Positions 1 through 4,872 of a stretch of 5,015 bases of DNA are shown here, one piece after another. The stretch comes from an uncultured Clostridia bacterium (GTDB lineage: Bacteria; Bacillota; Clostridia; Oscillospirales; Ruminococcaceae). The notes under the pieces are model-generated. The model worked only from the letters and a program-made list of their open reading frames with translations, did not search any database and had not been told where the DNA came from. The position numbers were made by a program, and so were the translations under genes. How positions within the stretch are numbered: position 1 is the first letter of the stretch; the number at the start of each line of letters is the position of its first letter. Location of the stretch: NCBI GenBank assembly GCA_947176675.1, contig CAMWRN010000191.1, positions 1 through 5,015 on the forward strand, given 5' to 3'.

Positions 1-417
1 AAAAAGGCTAAATTTTTGACATAAACTTTTCAATAATTTTACAATCGGTTCAAACGATACGGAATATACTTTGCGTAAAATTCGACGGACAGTTTCCGCA
101 ATACGCCGCAGTATACCCGTTACGAAGTTTCCTATGGTAAGTATGTAAAGCGCAAAGCCCATCAGCGAACCGAAAAACATAAAAAAGCGCATACTCCCTC
201 CGCACACTTCCGAAGAGTAACAAAAAATACAGAAGCCGTATATCAGCCAGAAAAGCACGTCCTGAACCGCCACAGGCTTGTTTTTGGCGGCCGGAGGGAA
301 GAGTATCCTGAACACGCGGAAAACGTCGTACACAACTCCCATAACTGCTCCAAGCACCACAGACAGCAGAAAGAACGCGGTCTGCTGGGATACGGAAAAG
401 AAAGTTTCTATCTGCAA
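1..417 (-). CDS. yabQ: YabQ, spore cortex biosynthesis membrane protein (3' end outside window)
   Basis: Only the first 139 codons are visible; the frame stays open to the window edge. The start is TTG at 417-415, chosen because a GAGGTGAG Shine-Dalgarno lies just upstream and no in-frame ATG gives the conserved N-terminus. The protein begins MQIETFF. It has a hydrophobic segment at about residues 14-30 that runs into YDVFRVFR, the motif seen near the N-terminus of YabQ proteins, then membrane segments at about 53-68 and 77-96, followed by a basic stretch (RRIAETVRRILRK, 104-116). YabQ in Bacillus is an integral membrane protein of about 200 residues, made in the mother cell and needed for spore cortex assembly, so roughly a third is missing here. 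It sits 19 bp downstream of yabP, its usual partner, and is probably co-transcribed and translated from the same message. Family assignment rests on the motif, topology and neighbour; the exact biochemical role of the family is unknown. Confidence 0.85.
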   Translation of the reverse strand, partial: MQIETFFSVSQQTAFFLLSVVLGAVMGVVYDVFRVFRILFPPAAKNKPVAVQDVLFWLIYGFCIFCYSSEVCGGSMRFFMFFGSLMGFALYILTIGNFVTGILRRIAETVRRILRKVYSVSFEPIVKLLKSLCQKFSLF

Positions 418-436
418 AAGCTCACCTCTTTATTTG

Positions 437-763
437 TCACCGAAAAATTTTCCCGATAAAAGAAAGGGGAGAATGACGGTCGGGGTCGCCGTATACAATG
501 CTTCCGATGTCGCCCTCGATATTCATTTCGCCGCTTTCCACCGACAGATCATTGACGTGCAGGTCTGTTCCGCGGACGGTCAGTTCACCCATTGTTGTGT
601 ACAGCAGGACGGTGTTTTCATCAAAATGGTCAACGTCGGTTACTCCGGATACTGACATTTTTCTGCGCCCCTCCAGAATAATGTTGTGTATTGCGTTTTT
701 GCTGTTTGTGTTTTGGACGTTCTGCGAATTTTGCGCGGACATTTTTTTATTTACTTCATTCAT
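437..763 (-). CDS. yabP: YabP, sporulation protein
   Basis: A 108-residue protein of the YabP/YqfC family, which in Bacillus is under sigma-E control and contributes to spore cortex formation in the mother cell. After a polar N-terminus rich in Asn and Gln (1-25), the family core runs from LEGRRKMSVSGVTDVDHFDE (30-49) through VLLYTTMGELTVRG (52-65) and DLHVNDLSVESGEMNIEGDI (67-86) to the C-terminal SFIGKIFR (101-108); these are the typical YabP signatures. The start at 763 is preferred: AAGGAG (772-777) lies 8 nt upstream, whereas an ATG two codons earlier (769) would sit only 2 nt from it. The frame is open back to 943, but that extension would add 60 residues that look nothing like the family and lacks a ribosome binding site. 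yabQ follows after 19 bp. Unlike in Bacillus, the gene upstream is not hslR/yabO but a YczE-like membrane protein gene. Confidence 0.93.
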   Translation of the reverse strand: MNEVNKKMSAQNSQNVQNTNSKNAIHNIILEGRRKMSVSGVTDVDHFDENTVLLYTTMGELTVRGTDLHVNDLSVESGEMNIEGDIGSIVYGDPDRHSPLSFIGKIFR

Positions 764-785
764 TATCATCGCTCCTTTTTGACTA

Positions 786-793
786 ATTATATG
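786..793 (-). promoter_or_regulatory. Candidate -10 element for yabPQ
   Basis: Read on the minus strand this is CATATAAT, which contains a perfect TATAAT and also resembles the sigma-E -10 consensus (CATA-rich). It is 22 bp upstream of the yabP start, which would put transcription start just before the Shine-Dalgarno. The -35 side is weak for both sigma-A and sigma-E (GTTCTTTT about 14 bp upstream), so sigma factor assignment is open. Control by sigma-E is expected from the family in Bacillus, not shown here. Confidence 0.35.
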
Positions 794-862
794 CTTTGTC
801 CCGCAATAAAAGAACGTTTTTAACAGTAATTTTTGATTCAGCGCACCATGTAAAGAGATCTC

Positions 863-898
863 AGGCGGCAAATCCTCGACCACAGAAGCTTGCCGCCT
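863..898. terminator. GC-rich inverted repeat, possible terminator between yczE-like gene and yabP
   Basis: AGGCGGCAA (863-871) and TTGCCGCCT (890-898) form a perfect 9-bp stem around an 18-nt loop. On the plus strand it is followed by TTTT (898-901); on the minus strand the following bases (GAGATCTCTTTAC) are only loosely T-rich. The upstream gene here is read on the minus strand, so a minus-strand terminator would be the useful one, and the fit is imperfect. The GGCGGC/GCCGCC stem word also occurs in the strong terminator at 3677-3712, which favours a terminator role in this genome. Confidence 0.4.
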
Positions 899-960
899 TT
901 TCAAAACTGCAAGGTTTGCGGAGCAAGAATAACGGGTCACCATTTAGGAACCTCACAGAC

Positions 961-975
961 GGCGGCTGAGCCGCC
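961..975. repeat. Short GC-rich hairpin just after the yczE-like gene
   Basis: GGCGGC (961-966) and GCCGCC (970-975) pair over a TGA loop. It begins 17 bp past the stop codon of the minus-strand membrane protein gene. There is no T tract on either side, so it is at best an inefficient terminator or an mRNA 3'-end stabilising hairpin. Confidence 0.4.
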
Positions 976-992
976 CAAATCTTAAAACGTTG

Positions 993-1643
993 TTATGTAA
1001 GCAATGCATTTACGGGACGGCTTAATTTTCCACAGAAAAACTTTACGATCACTCCCGTGAGAAGCGCGGAGATCACCGTTCCCTCTCTTGTTCCCACGAT
1101 TGTAAAGTCAAAAAATATCAGCGACAAAAGCAAAGCCGTTACAACGCATGAAATATCAAATACAATCTTAACATTCCCGAACTCCTTGTGGATCGTATCC
1201 GATATCGCTTTTACAAAAGCTTCGCCCGAATTCATTATTACATTTGCAATGACCGAAAGAGCAATTCCAAAAGCAAGTATAACTATTCCGATGATAACCA
1301 TGGCAAGCCGCATTGCGTAAAAATCAGCGGGAAAATGCGAAACGATCATCATTCCAAGATCGGTGAACCACCCGAACAAAAATGACAGCGGCACTTGCAG
1401 AAGCTGTATTGGCTGAAATTTTCTGCGAAGAATTATTATCTGTCCCGCAATAAGAACGCAGTTCCAGATAATGAGCCACGTACCAAGCGAAAGAGCGTCA
1501 AATTTGCAGCTCAAAACATTCGCTACCGAGGAAATAGGAGACACCCCTAACTCTCCGCGCTTTGTGAAAGCCACTCCGAGCGCGGAGAAAAACAGGCTTA
1601 CTATAAACAGTATGTATCTTTTTGCAGTCTCTGATTTTGACAT
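993..1643 (-). CDS. YczE/DUF6198-type integral membrane protein
   Basis: A 216-residue, strongly hydrophobic protein with about six membrane segments (roughly residues 10-28, 53-73, 80-103, 111-137, 159-180 and 188-204). Three features match the YczE-like (COG2364/DUF6198) family: GELGVSPISSV after the first segment (30-40), NSGEAFVKAISDTIHKEFG (138-156) followed by a segment starting VKIVFD, and REGTVISALLTG (186-197) near the C-terminus. The family is distantly related in architecture to YitT proteins. Its molecular function is not established, so no substrate is assigned. The start is set at ATG 1643-1641, 8 nt after AAGGAG; a GTG codon directly before it (1646-1644) at 5 nt is the alternative and adds one residue. 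It lies 116 bp downstream of gdhA on the same strand, with a long inverted repeat in the gap, so it may be read from the gdhA promoter or separately. No clear promoter of its own is visible. Confidence 0.82.
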   Translation of the reverse strand: MSKSETAKRYILFIVSLFFSALGVAFTKRGELGVSPISSVANVLSCKFDALSLGTWLIIWNCVLIAGQIIILRRKFQPIQLLQVPLSFLFGWFTDLGMMIVSHFPADFYAMRLAMVIIGIVILAFGIALSVIANVIMNSGEAFVKAISDTIHKEFGNVKIVFDISCVVTALLLSLIFFDFTIVGTREGTVISALLTGVIVKFFCGKLSRPVNALLT

Positions 1644-1674
1644 CACGGCTTCTCCTTTCCGTAAAATACAGATC

Positions 1675-1725
1675 AGAGGATAGAAGCAGCTTTTCCGCTT
1701 TCACGGTCAAACCATTCTATCCTCT
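1675..1725. repeat. 11-bp perfect inverted repeat between gdhA and the yczE-like gene
   Basis: AGAGGATAGAA (1675-1685) and TTCTATCCTCT (1715-1725) are exact reverse complements separated by 29 bases. On the minus-strand transcript the hairpin would start about 34 nt after the gdhA stop and end about 14 nt before the Shine-Dalgarno of the membrane protein gene. The loop can form a small inner hairpin (CCG TGAAAG CGG in minus-strand sense). The bases after the stem are GATCTGTATTTTA, only weakly T-rich, so it is not a classical intrinsic terminator. It could be a weak gdhA terminator, an RNA-processing or stability hairpin, or a cis-regulatory leader. Confidence 0.6.
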
Positions 1726-1759
1726 TATTCTCAGGTTATTTTAGTTACGGGGGCGGACA

Positions 1760-3118
1760 TTAATATGCAACGCCCTGCCACTTCATAGCGTCTGCAACCT
1801 TAAGGAAGCCCGCGATATTTGCACCCATTACCAGGTTGCCTTCTGCGCCGTATTCCTTGGAAGCATTGTATGCGTTGTGGAAGATGTTGACCATAATTCC
1901 TTTGAGCTTGGAGTCAACTTCCTCAAATGTCCAGCTGAGACGCTCGCTGTTCTGAGACATTTCAAGACCCGATGTTGCAACGCCGCCTGCGTTTGCAGCT
2001 TTTGCGGGACCGAACATAACCTTTGCAGCAAGGAATTTCTCAATAGCTTCGGGAGTGGAAGGCATATTTGCGCCCTCTGCAACAGCGATTACGCCGTTCT
2101 TGATAAGAGCGTCCGCGGACTCGCCGTCAAGCTCGTTCTGTGTTGCGCAGGGAAGAGCAACATCGCACTTGATGGTCCAGATACCCTTGCAGCCATCTGT
2201 GTAGGTTGCGTTCTTATGGGAAGTTCTGTCAACATATTCCTTGATTCTGCCTCTTTCAACCTCTTTGATCTTCTTAACGAGATCAAGCTCGATTCCGTCG
2301 GGATCGTGAATATATCCGTTGGAGTCAGAAAGAGCAACTACCTTGCCGCCCAGCTCTGTAGCTTTCTGTGTAGCGTAGATGGCAACGTTTCCCGAACCCG
2401 AAATTACAACAGTCTTGCCCTTGAAGCTGTCGTTCTTCATGCAGTTGAGCATTTCCTCTGTGAAATAGCAAAGACCATAGCCTGTAGCCTCTGTTCTTGC
2501 GAGAGAACCGCCGTAGGAAAGTCCCTTTCCTGTGAGAACGCCTGTGAACTCATTGCGGAGTCTCTTATACTGACCGAACATATAGCCGATCTCTCTTGCG
2601 CCTGTTCCGATGTCGCCTGCGGGAACATCGGTGTCAGCGCCGATGTGCTTGGAGAGCTCTGTCATAAAGCTCTGGCAGAAAGCCATAACCTCGCGGTCTG
2701 ACTTGCCCTTGGGGTCGAAATCGGAGCCGCCCTTACCGCCGCCCATAGGCAGACCTGTAAGGCTGTTCTTGAATATCTGCTCGAAACCGAGGAACTTGAT
2801 TACGGAAGCGCAAACGGAGGGGTGAAGTCTCAGTCCGCCCTTGTAGGGTCCGATAGCGGAGTTGAACTGGCAGCGGAAACCGCGGTTCACTTGAACATTG
2901 CCGTTGTCGTCAACCCATGAAACTCTGAACTGAATGAAACGTTCAGGTTCAACGATCCTGTCGATAATTCCGTTTGTCTCGTAGGACTTATCCTTTTCAA
3001 CAACAGGCTCGAAAGATTCCAGAACCTCTCTTACCGCCTGAAGAAACTCGGTCTCGCCGGGATTACGCTTTTCAACTTTTTCGTACACACCTTTAAGGTA
3101 CTCATTTTTAAACGCCAT
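1760..3118 (-). CDS. gdhA: Glutamate dehydrogenase, probably NADP-dependent
   Basis: A full-length 452-residue hexameric-type glutamate dehydrogenase; it interconverts 2-oxoglutarate plus ammonium and glutamate in the cytoplasm, linking carbon and nitrogen metabolism. The substrate domain shows GPYKGGLRLHP (90-100; Lys93), FKNSLTG (116-122; Lys117), LPMGGGKGG (123-131; catalytic Lys129) and VPAGDIGTG (165-173; catalytic Asp169), matching the active-site set known from Clostridium symbiosum. The Rossmann dinucleotide fold carries VVISGSGNVA (237-246), and SGLEMSQNSERLSW (383-396) is the conserved C-terminal block. SDS at 264-266, after the second beta strand, resembles the NADP-type enzyme of E. 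coli, so NADPH use and ammonium assimilation are inferred but not certain. The start is secure: AAGGAGG (3128-3134) lies 9 nt upstream. It is expressed from its own promoter at 3194-3222 with an approximately 69-nt leader. No frameshift or missing active-site residue is seen. Confidence 0.97.
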   Translation of the reverse strand: MAFKNEYLKGVYEKVEKRNPGETEFLQAVREVLESFEPVVEKDKSYETNGIIDRIVEPERFIQFRVSWVDDNGNVQVNRGFRCQFNSAIGPYKGGLRLHPSVCASVIKFLGFEQIFKNSLTGLPMGGGKGGSDFDPKGKSDREVMAFCQSFMTELSKHIGADTDVPAGDIGTGAREIGYMFGQYKRLRNEFTGVLTGKGLSYGGSLARTEATGYGLCYFTEEMLNCMKNDSFKGKTVVISGSGNVAIYATQKATELGGKVVALSDSNGYIHDPDGIELDLVKKIKEVERGRIKEYVDRTSHKNATYTDGCKGIWTIKCDVALPCATQNELDGESADALIKNGVIAVAEGANMPSTPEAIEKFLAAKVMFGPAKAANAGGVATSGLEMSQNSERLSWTFEEVDSKLKGIMVNIFHNAYNASKEYGAEGNLVMGANIAGFLKVADAMKWQGVAY

Positions 3119-3159
3119 TGTTTAAATCCTCCTTGTATAATTTACGGTCTTAATACTTT

Positions 3160-3175
3160 GCGGATATATTTCCGC
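3160..3175 (-). promoter_or_regulatory. Small hairpin in the gdhA 5' leader
   Basis: GCGGA (3160-3164) and TCCGC (3171-3175) are perfect complements around a 6-nt AT loop. It lies within the predicted gdhA leader, 25 nt before the Shine-Dalgarno. There is no T tract, so it is not a terminator; a 5'-end stabilising hairpin or a protein-binding DNA site are both possible. Confidence 0.4.
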
Positions 3176-3193
3176 TTTATCACTATAAAAATA

Positions 3194-3222
3194 AGTATAC
3201 ACCATTCTGCTGCAATTTGCAA
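3194..3222 (-). promoter_or_regulatory. Sigma-A promoter of gdhA
   Basis: On the minus strand, TTGCAA (3222-3217) and TATACT (3199-3194) are separated by exactly 17 bp. Upstream of the -35 (3225-3270) the minus strand has repeated A and T tracts that could act as an UP element. Predicted transcription start is near 3187, about 69 nt before the gdhA start codon. Confidence 0.75.
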
Positions 3223-3313
3223 GAGGTTTTTGAAAAAAATCCAAAAAATTAAAAAAAATGTTATTTTTTAAGAAAAGTTGTGGGATTATGAAATATTTTT
3301 ACGATAACATTTC

Positions 3314-3357
3314 AAAAACGCACTGTATGAATTTGGAAATTATCAGGGCGTTTTTTT
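3314..3357 (+). terminator. Orphan terminator-like hairpin in the divergent intergenic region
   Basis: AAAAACGC (3314-3321) pairs with GCGTTTTT (3348-3355). Inside it, CTG (3323-3325) pairs with CAG (3344-3346), and AATT/AATT closes over TGGA (3330-3341). A run of seven T follows the GCG on the plus strand (3351-3357). No gene ending here is visible on the plus strand, so it may terminate a short untranslated transcript or stop readthrough into the downstream promoter. On the minus strand the stem is followed by only T5. Confidence 0.5.
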
Positions 3358-3430
3358 GCAGTATTTGATAAAAACGTATACCGAACAGAAGTGTTTTTCA
3401 AAATATTTGCAGATGTAGTCTTTCGCGTTT

Positions 3431-3460
3431 TTGAACGTTCTGAAAACTCGAACGGTTCAA
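3431..3460. repeat. Bulged inverted repeat upstream of the acetyltransferase operon promoter
   Basis: TTGAACGTTC (3431-3440) pairs with GAACGGTTCAA (3450-3460) over a 9-nt loop, giving 10 base pairs with one bulged G. It lies about 36 bp before the -35 box. It could be a regulator binding site; no T tract follows directly, so a terminator is unlikely. Confidence 0.4.
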
Positions 3461-3464
3461 TCAA

Positions 3465-3476
3465 ACAAATATTTGT
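3465..3476. promoter_or_regulatory. Perfect 12-bp palindrome, possible operator
   Basis: ACAAATATTTGT is its own reverse complement and ends 19 bp before the -35 box at 3496. The inner word AAATATTTG also occurs at 3401-3409. Position and symmetry would suit a dimeric regulator, but the A/T-rich background makes chance palindromes common. Confidence 0.3.
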
Positions 3477-3495
3477 ATATTTTTCTTCCGCCCTC

Positions 3496-3524
3496 TTGAC
3501 AAATGTGGAATTATGGTTTATACT
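3496..3524 (+). promoter_or_regulatory. Strong sigma-A promoter for the leader ORF and acetyltransferase operon
   Basis: TTGACA (3496-3501, perfect -35) and TATACT (3519-3524) are separated by exactly 17 bp. Predicted transcription start is near 3531, about 23 nt before the leader ATG. Such a strong promoter in front of a terminator is typical of genes controlled by attenuation rather than by initiation. Confidence 0.85.
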
Positions 3525-3553
3525 TATAAAAAAATTTGAAAGGACTGCCCGGA

Positions 3554-3652
3554 ATGAAAACGATATCCTCATACAGTGTTTACAGAGTGAATATGGCAGA
3601 GGTCATGTACGGAATGTACCATGGCTTTAAGCTACTGCACCCTAAATGCTGA
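3554..3652 (+). CDS. 32-aa leader peptide of a putative attenuator
   Basis: A small ORF of 33 codons (ATG 3554 to TGA 3650-3652) with its own Shine-Dalgarno (AAAGGA, 3539-3544) 9 nt upstream and a strong promoter just before it. The peptide starts MKTISSYSVYR and ends HGFKLLHPKC; a near-repeat MYG-MYH sits at residues 18-23 and is encoded by a tandem ATGTAC. It has no membrane segment, signal or recognisable domain. I do not recognise the peptide with confidence. Its 3' half encodes the RNA segments that compete with the downstream terminator, so its main role is probably to let ribosome position control transcription of the acetyltransferase genes. It would then act in cis and the peptide itself may have no other function. 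Alternatively it is an independent small protein whose gene is closed by the terminator at 3677. Confidence 0.72.
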   Translation: MKTISSYSVYRVNMAEVMYGMYHGFKLLHPKC

Positions 3653-3690
3653 GGACGGTTTCAGTTATGTGCGTACAGGCGGCTTAAAGC
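3602..3690 (+). promoter_or_regulatory. Competing anti-antiterminator and antiterminator hairpins
   Basis: Three segments are visible before the final terminator arm. Segment 1 (GTCATGTAC, 3602-3610) pairs with GTACCATGGC (3616-3625), with one bulge and one G-U. Segment 2 continues as GCTTTAAGC (3624-3632), an exact complement of GCTTAAAGC (3682-3690), which is most of the terminator 5' arm. The 2:3 pairing can extend with TAC/GTA (3633-3635 with 3673-3675) and GCAC/GTGC (3637-3640 with 3669-3672), about 16 bp in all with interruptions. Pairing 2:3 would block the terminator. A ribosome finishing the leader ORF would cover segment 2 and allow termination; a ribosome stalled earlier on segment 1 would leave segment 2 free and permit readthrough. 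Stabilities were not computed. Confidence 0.65.
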
Positions 3691-3712
3691 ATTGTCTTTA
3701 AGCCGCCTTTTT
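3677..3712 (+). terminator. Strong intrinsic terminator in the acetyltransferase operon leader
   Basis: AGGCGGCTTAAAG (3677-3689) and CTTTAAGCCGCCT (3696-3708) form a perfect 13-bp stem with a 6-nt loop, followed by TTTTT (3708-3712). It lies 24 nt after the leader ORF stop and 40 nt before the first acetyltransferase start codon, so the operon must be read through it unless a second promoter exists. Its 5' arm is also the partner of the antiterminator. Confidence 0.92.
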
Positions 3713-3752
3713 GCTGCCCTCAAAAATTATTATTTTAAAAAGGACGATATTT

Positions 3753-4241
3753 ATGATAATAAAATCCAACATCCGCAGCAATCTGACCGTAAAAAGAATT
3801 ACCGGAGAATCAGACTTTCAATCCGCGTTAAAGCTTGCGGAAGATGTATTTATGCAGTTTGAAGCACCCGAGTTTTCAGAGCGGGGAGTGACCGGCTTTC
3901 TGTCCTTTCTGTGGGGGAAACGGGTACATGAAATGTTTGAGGAAGGCAGCTTCGCGGTATGGAACTGTTACAGCGGAAAAGAGCTTGTCGGAATGCTTGC
4001 CATGAGGGACTGCGAGCATATCAGTCTTGCCTTTGTGCGCGCCGATTTCCACCGTCAGGGGATAGGGCGAATGCTTTACGCCGCGGCAAAAGCCGAGGCG
4101 AAAACTTGCGGAACAAAGCGGATAACCGTAAACGCCAGCGATTATGGCATACCGTTCTATCGGGAAATGGGCTTCCGCGAGACCGATATGCGGCTTCTGA
4201 CCGATGGCATCCTCTACACGCCCATGGCGGCAAAAATCTGA
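3753..4241 (+). CDS. GNAT family N-acetyltransferase
   Basis: A 162-residue single-domain GNAT protein expected to move an acetyl group from acetyl-CoA to an amine in the cytoplasm. The acetyl-CoA binding motif A is visible as beta strand HISLAFVRADF (89-99) followed by the pyrophosphate loop HRQGIGRMLY (100-109). Motif B follows as RITVNAS (123-129) and YGIPFYREMGFRETD (131-145), with a Tyr (136) at the usual position. The N-terminal acceptor part (10-60) has few diagnostic residues, so the substrate is unknown; drug, peptide or metabolite acetylation are all possible. The start at 3753 has AAGGA (3740-3744) 8 nt upstream. The frame is open 14 codons earlier to 3711, but that start would lie in the terminator T tract and has no ribosome binding site. 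It is the first gene after the attenuator-like leader and is followed after 15 bp by a second, unrelated-subgroup GNAT. Confidence 0.9.
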   Translation: MIIKSNIRSNLTVKRITGESDFQSALKLAEDVFMQFEAPEFSERGVTGFLSFLWGKRVHEMFEEGSFAVWNCYSGKELVGMLAMRDCEHISLAFVRADFHRQGIGRMLYAAAKAEAKTCGTKRITVNASDYGIPFYREMGFRETDMRLLTDGILYTPMAAKI

Positions 4242-4256
4242 AAGGAAATGATATAA

Positions 4257-4838
4257 ATGCTTGATCATAAAGGCACAAAAATTATCGAGACGGAAAGGCT
4301 TATACTTCGTCCGTTCCGAAGCGGAGACGCTCCTCTCATGTTCAAAAACTGGGCGGGAGACAGGGAGGTTACGAGATTTCTTACGTGGAACACTCACCGG
4401 AGCGTTTCGGACAGCGAGTGCGTGGTAAATATGTGGGTAGCCGAATACAACGAAAATTCCTGCTATAACTGGGCGATTGTCCTCAAAGACTTGGGAGAAC
4501 CTATAGGCGGCATAAGCGTTGTCCGCATACATGACAATAACGACTCGGCGGATATAGGCTACTGCATAGGCAGGAACTGGTGGGGAAAGGGTATTATGAC
4601 CGAAGCTTTTTCCGCGGTAATTCCCTATCTTTTTGAGGTGGGCTTCAACAGGATACAGTCGGAGCACGCTGTAAAAAATCCCGCATCGGGACGGGTAATG
4701 CAGAAATGCGGTCTGACCTATGAGGGAACGCTCAGGCAGTTTTTCCGCGCAACGTCGGGGGAGCTTCTGGACATAAGCTTCTACTCAATACTGAAAGAGG
4801 AGTTTGAGGCTTGCAGAAATTCGCCGAAAGCGTTATAA
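4257..4838 (+). CDS. RimJ/RimL-type GNAT acetyltransferase
   Basis: A 193-residue protein of the Acetyltransf_3 (RimJ/RimL-like) branch of the GNAT superfamily. The diagnostic N-terminus IIETERLILRPFRSGD (9-24) is followed by FKNWAGDREVTRFLTW (29-44). Acetyl-CoA binding is shown by DIGYCIGRNWWGKGIMTEAF (99-118), including the WGKG loop, and the C-terminal block is VKNPASGRVMQKCGLTYEG (139-157), whose NPAS.R.M.K.G pattern is typical of the family. RimJ/RimL themselves acetylate ribosomal protein N-termini, but most relatives have other or unknown substrates, including some that modify antibiotics, so no specific reaction is assigned. The start at 4257 has AAAGGA 10 nt upstream, which overlaps the end of the preceding gene. 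The 15-bp gap argues for co-transcription. Length is normal for the family and no key motif is missing. Confidence 0.93.
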   Translation: MLDHKGTKIIETERLILRPFRSGDAPLMFKNWAGDREVTRFLTWNTHRSVSDSECVVNMWVAEYNENSCYNWAIVLKDLGEPIGGISVVRIHDNNDSADIGYCIGRNWWGKGIMTEAFSAVIPYLFEVGFNRIQSEHAVKNPASGRVMQKCGLTYEGTLRQFFRATSGELLDISFYSILKEEFEACRNSPKAL

Positions 4839-4872
4839 TATTACCGATGATTTTCGAAAGGACTTGTTTATT

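Noticed and set aside
278..782. Plus-strand frames (278-655 and 498-782) opposite yabQ and yabP
   Set aside because: Both are antisense shadows of recognised minus-strand sporulation genes.
764..943. N-terminal extension of yabP to an earlier start at 943
   Set aside because: It would add 60 residues unlike any YabP, read through a GC-rich hairpin, and ignore the good Shine-Dalgarno at 772-777.
1877..2701. Plus-strand open frame of 274 codons opposite gdhA
   Set aside because: It lies wholly antisense to an unmistakable gdhA, is Cys- and Ser-rich with no family resemblance, and has no ribosome binding site; it follows from gdhA codon bias.
3391..3630. 79-codon plus-strand frame across the promoter region
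   Set aside because: It runs through the -35/-10 elements at 3496-3524 and overlaps the leader ORF in another frame, with no ribosome binding site or family resemblance.
3716..3745. Possible second promoter directly before the first GNAT gene
   Set aside because: TTGCTG with a 17-bp spacer leads only to TTTTAA-like bases, a poor -10; not strong enough to report as a promoter, though it would matter for the attenuation model.
3119..3753. Metabolite riboswitch or T-box in the intergenic region
   Set aside because: No conserved T-box sequence, specifier loop or known riboswitch core could be recognised by eye; the leader ORF with competing hairpins explains the operon-proximal part better.
3876..4667. 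Minus-strand open frame of 263 codons across both GNAT genes
   Set aside because: It spans the antisense of two convincing acetyltransferases and their intergenic gap, and shows no recognisable domain.
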